Shown: positions 58,691 through 64,000 of the stretch, in pieces
Layout: every line of letters starts with the position of its first letter
Numbering within the stretch: the first letter of the stretch is position 1
Origin: Agriotes lineatus
Taxonomy: Eukaryota > Arthropoda > Insecta > Coleoptera > Elateridae
DNA: 64,000 nucleotides
Direction of reading: 5' to 3'
NCBI GenBank assembly: GCA_940337035.1
Contig: CALNHX010007773.1
Location: 1-64,000, forward strand
The notes under the pieces: generated by a model
The model's input: the letters and a program-made list of their open reading frames with translations, nothing else
What the model was told of the DNA's origin: nothing
The model's database searches: none
Program-made: the position numbers and the translations under genes

Positions 58691-60330
58691 TTCACGACAT
58701 AATTTTACCTGTGAAACGAGCTCACCAAGATACACTTTTCTATTCACTTTTTTTGAATAGTATAGATCTTCAATCTTATATCCCTACTGTACTAATATGG
58801 AATTTTAACAATTTTTAATTTTATTCTCAAGACCAAGTCTATTTATTTTATGTTATTAATTACTTCTAGCAGGTAGCTCTGGTCCAAGGTTGTCAACAGC
58901 TGAAGTAAGAGAATCGAGTCCAGATATTAACAGTTTAACTAGATTACGAAATAAACTGTGTGTTTTAAAATTATTTACAAGTAAATAAACAAAATAAAAT
59001 ACCTTCTGGTGGCATCGACCTTGCGAAGAGTCCAGAGGGCGGCGTTCTCCGAATGACTATAAACAAACCAAAATTAAATAAAATAGTTTCAGTTCAATAG
59101 CCCCGGGTTTTTCCAGATCTTAGAAATGATAAGACAAAAGCCGAAATGAGTTTTTGGGGTAGTTAACAGCCACCCTAAGCCTGTCAAACGTGACCGCTCA
59201 CCGCGTAGGCTAAATGAATTTAGAGATTGTAGAGGCCGAGCCGGGCATTTCGTTAACAATCCCCGGCAAAATGGAAGCTTCCCGGTGCGCGCTCAATTCA
59301 CAATTGAAATATTAAGCTAGCTCGTAGCTCGCTAATTTGAACTGAATTTAGGCCGTTAGTGATTCCAGGTGAATCTCGGTCTGGTGAACGTTCGTGACAA
59401 GCTGTTGGGAAAAATTATTTATCATCAGGGTGCTTTTACGGGCTACTATACCGGAAAGATAGGCAAATCTGAGTAGCAAGATTTAGTTTTGTTGCGATTC
59501 AATATTTGCCTGGACAGGGTAGGTTTGGGGTTAATATGAGCGACAAAATGTTGTTCCGTTGCGCTCGAAGATTATCAGGAAAGGGTGGTTTTAGTATACA
59601 GGATCGCTTTAAGGCAGTTCGACTGACCTAAGCGAGGGAGGTTGCAGGCCAGGTTTAAGGGTGATTCAGGTAGTTCGACTTCTCGGGAAGAAGCTGGGAA
59701 TTGAACTTACATGAACTAGAAAGGACAGGTAGTTCGGGACAGGATTCTAGTTTTAACGGACAGGTATCTGGACTGGCGGTGACTGGTGGAGCCCTTGGGC
59801 CTGAGGGCCCAAGTTAGCTCTTCGCTGAGACTCAGGTTCTGGTCTGGACTCTGAAAAGAACGGATTAGATCTTTCCCCGGACTGAGCGGGCATCACTCTT
59901 TTTATATGTTTTATGATCTTCTTCCGCGTCGTTTATCTAAGAAAATCTAAAAGGGGCTAAACGTGATACTTTGGAGCTGACGGTAAGGATGCGCAGATCG
60001 AGCAGCGCTTGGTTGCTTGCGCAACTCACCGGTTTCACACCTGGGCTTTATCGGACAATTAACAGGATTTCCTGACATAACCATTTCTGTTTTTCTTGCC
60101 CTTCACGGGGCTTCAAATGTTCTCGCGTCATGTCTTCTTGTGACTGTGCTAGGGCCTACAAATTGATAACGGCAATTAACACATTTAAAAAAAAATTGGA
60201 AACACGCAAAACCTCACATCCCTACATTTGACGAGCGGTTCAGTGAGCAAATGTAAGTTAAAAGTAAAAATGTAAAAATAACTTTGCAAACGTTAAAAAA
60301 TTATAGCTGCATAATGCGTGTGTAATAAGA
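58691..60330. other. no gene recognised
   Basis: Mixed composition, GC-richer between 59100 and 60120. No open frame with a domain. Confidence 0.4.
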
Positions 60331-60821
60331 TTTTTGTAATACCTACTTGTTAAATATTTCTTTAAGGACTGTTTACTACTGCGTAAGCAACCTCTTTACG
60401 GCCCGGCCGTAAAAAGTGTCCGTAAAGACCACGGCCTGCTAAACTGTGTGCCAAACGTCAAACTGACGTTTGTCACACAAATCCAGCAGCAAGCAAGCCT
60501 TCAACTCCGCATAGAAGAAGGCGCAAAAAACTGCTATAACTCCTGAACATACGCTAAAATAACTTGCTCATTCAGAATCTTAACGTCTTTAGGAATATCT
60601 TCATCATTTTCTACAGATGTCATAAGTTACGAGCTGGTTACAACTTAAAACTGCTTACAACCATACACGAAATTGGAAATAACTGACATTTATAAACAAC
60701 AGTTGCAACGTTCTACGCACTCTCAATCATTCTAAAATGTCATTACACAAACGTAGCGTTTTGATGAAAATAAATTAGAAAAATATAGATATGACCGAAT
60801 TGTATGTAGGTATTACAAAAA
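60331..60821. mobile_element. possible 491-bp MITE
   Basis: Ends TTTTTGTAATACCTAC and its exact complement (60331-60346, 60806-60821). Inside are small hairpins such as CCAAACGTCAAACTGACGTTTG near 60453. No clear target duplication. Confidence 0.45.
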
Positions 60822-60837
60822 CTATTGTACAATACAC

Positions 60838-60938
60838 GTCCGTTAGGGCCTTTACTGCCTCGCCAGTATTATTCGACTCGCTCTTCGAGCTCGTCTCACA
60901 AATTCTCTGGCTCGGCAGTAAAGGCTATCCTAACGGAC
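60838..60938. repeat. 101-bp inverted repeat
   Basis: GTCCGTTAGGGCCTTTACTG and the complementary CAGTAAAGG-CT-ATCCTAACGGAC form a hairpin around a CTCGCTCTTCGAGC core. Confidence 0.6.
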
Positions 60939-60939
60939 T

Positions 60940-63701
60940 TCTACTGTAAAATACTATATCAGTTCACACCAAAATCCACAGTCAATAACTTACGTATCTC
61001 ATTTAATAAGATACATTAGCGATCAGGTGTTAAGGTTTTATCAACATATACGCAGTTTTGTTCATTTTTATTTCAAAGAAATGTATTTGTGCCTTTGTAC
61101 CAATAAATTAAAATATTATTCCATAGGAGGATAGCCGTTTTCACAGTGAAACTGTTTTGGTTTTTAACTCAGTCTTGGGGATGTTTTTGAAAAAAAAAAT
61201 GAAATGAAAACGTTTTTCAGTTTGATGAAATCACTCTCACTACAAAGATGAGGAACCGTGAAACTGCACTACAAATTAATATCGCAAAATACATTTAGAA
61301 ACTCAAATTATTAATTTTTTATCCAATTATTTTGCGTTCTGAAAGTAAATCGATTATATTTAACAAAGTATCTATCTAAAAGTTGAGCTATTTGCAACCA
61401 ATCTTGGTTCTGTGAGACCTCAAAACCACAAACTTTGTAACCAAGAAGGTGAGTTGCTGGTGAGTTGTGATTTAGTTTAGTTTGTATATTTTCCCATATC
61501 CGGATCTTGCTCTTTACACTTAACGGGCAACCCATGCTGCCAAACCGTTTTCTTCAGACTGATATACAGTTCTTTTATTCTATTATTACTGAAATTTATA
61601 TCTGTTATACTTATCTGTGTGTGTAATAAATAAATAAGTTTTTTTGAAGGTCTGAAAACTGAATAACGTGAAGATAAACTTTCACTTACAGAATTTGTAT
61701 GATTTTGCACTATTCTAGGTTTTTTCCCTGGAATTATCATACGTATCCTATACATGGCGTTCAAGGGAGACGAGTGATCATGCAGACTTCCTCTCGTCCT
61801 GATCTGACAAAGCAATTCTCTAGAAAATGTTAGTTTAATCTATGTGTTAGTATGTATTTTACATTATGTTGATTTTCCATGCCATTAAAGGGAGCTTTTT
61901 TTATTTTCGCTTTATCTGAATTTTGTTAGAAGTAAATAAAATTTTGCATATAGCCTAAGCGCCGACCCTTGACTAAAATTGGTACATTTTTATCTAATTA
62001 CAGGCTGAATATTTTACTTTGTTATTTTCAAAATTTTTAGTTTCAAAAGTTTGACTAGCGAGAAAAGATTCGTGAATAGCCCCTTGCAGATTTTTGTTTT
62101 CTATGTTGAGATTATTAGACAAATACGTCTGTAGACTAGTTGAATTATAATGAGATGAATTGCCTTAAATTATATATTTAATTCATTTAGATAGTTACAC
62201 TTGAGAGTTTATTAGTTATAGAACAGTATTTTTATTGATGTCCTTTTCAGCTCTTTTTTTCTATTTTAACGTGTAATTTATGTGATTTATGTCAGCAGTG
62301 ATTTAGATTTAAAAAGAACCAATAAAAGATTATAAATTGCCTGTTTATGTGATTTTATAGTAAAACGGGCATTCCTAGCTTTATTCTGAATTGCATTTAC
62401 AATCAATTTTTTAATCTTAATATCTTTAGAGTGACCCTCGTACACTCATAGCTGCCGCGCCTGACTGTCAAGATGAATGAAGACCGCACCATTTGGGAAC
62501 ACCACGTTGGGACCCTGTTTTTGGGGAAAGTTACCAGAATTTTCTTCTTGCGGCCATAAATTATTTCACGGCGAAGGTTAGTCTGTGGCTTGACAAGGTG
62601 TACCTGTCCTTGTGGCATTAATCAAACTTCCTTAAATGTCTGCTTGTAAGTGCGCTTATTATGCTGTACCGTGGGCCAAAAAACTCTAAATGTATGGTCT
62701 GTAGCTGAACTTGGATTGTTATAAGTAATTTTCTAATTTCAAATGAATGGGCTTAGTGTTAATTATAAAATGGAAAGTAATTAATCTTCCGGACTCCAAA
62801 CTAATTACAGTAATCATCTCGAAATAATCTTTCTACCAAGGAATACATTTTATTTGTAATTTATACTCTGTGAATCTGCTGAGTTTTGAATATACCAACT
62901 GCTGAACTTCTGTAATTTTATACATAATTTCTCGATTACTTAGCATACCTTTCCGTACATTTTTTTGTAGATTTTAGATGTGAAATTCTCTGGTAAATAT
63001 GGATTTGGACAAGTGGGAGTTTTAGTTATATGAAAATATTTTTAGTATACTTTTATCGTTAAACTTATTATCTTTTTAATATTTTTGACAAATACCAAAT
63101 GCACTTACACCAGAATTTGGAGTACTTAAATAGTTATATTAGATAAAGTATGTAGAAACAGTCCCAATAACAAAAGTATTTTAAGTAGAAATTTTACAAT
63201 ATTTATATTTATTGTAATTACCTAATTTAGTAAGAGAAAGTGTACAAACTTAACGATGAGTGAAAATACCTTTAATTGAAGACGTTGAAAAAGTAATTTG
63301 AAATAATTTGCAAATAGCAGATCACATAATTGAAGAAACACCACTACCAATATTTAAAAAGTCAGTGACCTAGTACTCTACCCTAGGGCACTCCAGAGTA
63401 GACTAGAACTCATTAGAACACACATATAAGTTTTTCCTAATAAAATTAGATTCTGTGCTATCAAATTAAAATTACTAAACGGCAATAGTAACAATACTGT
63501 GCAAAGGAAGAAATTTTAAAATAATGATATCATTATTATCCCTTTACTTAAAAACTCTGAAAACGGTAAACACTGTGAAATTCTTACGTTAGAACGACAT
63601 AGAATATTTAAATAAACATTGTTACCACATATGTGCACCCTAAAAAGCAAAAATCGGCTACATTGCTGGTTGCATTTCACGACTACGTGGTTGTTGCTCA
63701 A
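60940..63701. other. no confident gene
   Basis: Minus-strand open frames at 61311-61815 (two overlapping) and 62403-62618 show no family motif. The remainder is AT-rich. Confidence 0.35.
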
Positions 63702-64000
63702 AGTAGAATCATGGATACTTTGGTCACCATTTTGTTTTTGATTGACCTAATTAAATTGATAATCAAACCCTTCGAGCGTCCTTCTTTTGTTTTAATTGGC
63801 CTAATTAACTTGATAATCAACACTGCGGGCACCAATTTATTTTTAATTAAACTAATTAAATTGATAATCAAACCCTGAGAGCAAAGGGACACTTTTGATT
63901 TATCTAATTAAATTTCCTAATTAAATTGGTCGATTGAATGCTCCAATTAATTGGTCTAATTAAATCCTCGGGTTAAATTACATATGAAGTTTGATTTGAT
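63702..64000 (+). mobile_element. left terminus of a second, related Polinton-like element (cut by window end)
   Basis: AGTAGAATCATGGATACTTT closely resembles the 8028 terminus AGTAGTATACGGACACTTT. It is followed by a similar series of TTGATTGACCTAATTAA motifs and, at the window end, GGTTAAATTACATATGAAGTTTGAT, also found in the first element tip. Three tandem units with CTAATTAA(A/C)TTGATAATCAA start at 63747, 63801 and 63852. If the boundary is right the target duplication would be GCTCAA (63696-63701). Confidence 0.6.

Noticed and set aside
1..64000. CRISPR arrays, operons, ribosome binding sites
   Set aside because: The window is eukaryotic in character; no regularly spaced short repeats of CRISPR type were seen.

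Overview
The window reads as AT-rich nuclear DNA of an arthropod, most likely an insect. The signs are several non-LTR retrotransposons with APE-type endonucleases and reverse transcriptases, a Tc1/mariner element, Crypton-type tyrosine recombinase remnants, a Helitron remnant, many MITEs, and tRNA- and 5S-derived SINEs. I recognise no ordinary host protein-coding gene. Almost everything that can be identified is mobile DNA, and most of it is decayed.

The best preserved and most unusual object is at 8028-16793. It is an 8.77-kb near-perfect palindrome flanked by a 6-bp target duplication (TGTTAA) and bounded by AGT...ACT ends, which is the end signature of Maverick/Polinton elements. Each arm carries, from the centre outward: a tRNA-Leu gene, an intact 255-codon ORF, AT-rich repeats, a mirrored 510-bp MITE, a tRNA-Thr-like sequence and a tip with repeated motifs. 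The two tRNA-Leu genes differ at the wobble base (anticodon UAA on the left, CAA on the right). No polymerase, integrase, protease, ATPase or capsid gene lies inside, so the element looks non-autonomous. A related terminus starts at 63702 and runs off the right edge.

This palindrome sits inside a nest. A non-LTR element, here called A (7725-19876), was split near its ORF2 start by the palindrome. A itself was inserted into non-LTR element B (about 5450-7724 and 19877-22398) with a short ATAAT duplication. B also carries a tRNA-derived SINE with a perfect 15-bp target duplication (6959-7175). A third non-LTR fragment, C (22402-24138), abuts B and ends at a 5S-rRNA-related SINE.

From about 26.88 to 50.47 kb the sequence forms a large, old inverted duplication. 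Collinear blocks lie at 26878-36800 and, inverted, at 42520-50465. Each arm has been broken by its own insertions. The left arm has a LINE 3' end, a foldback MITE, a Tc1-like element and a 5S-related SINE. The right arm has a tyrosine recombinase pseudogene with a 52-nt intron, nested palindromic MITEs and a Helitron fragment. The remaining stretches (1-5450, 24.4-26.9, 38.6-42.5, 50.5-63.7 kb) hold small MITEs, decayed LINE pieces and unassigned DNA.
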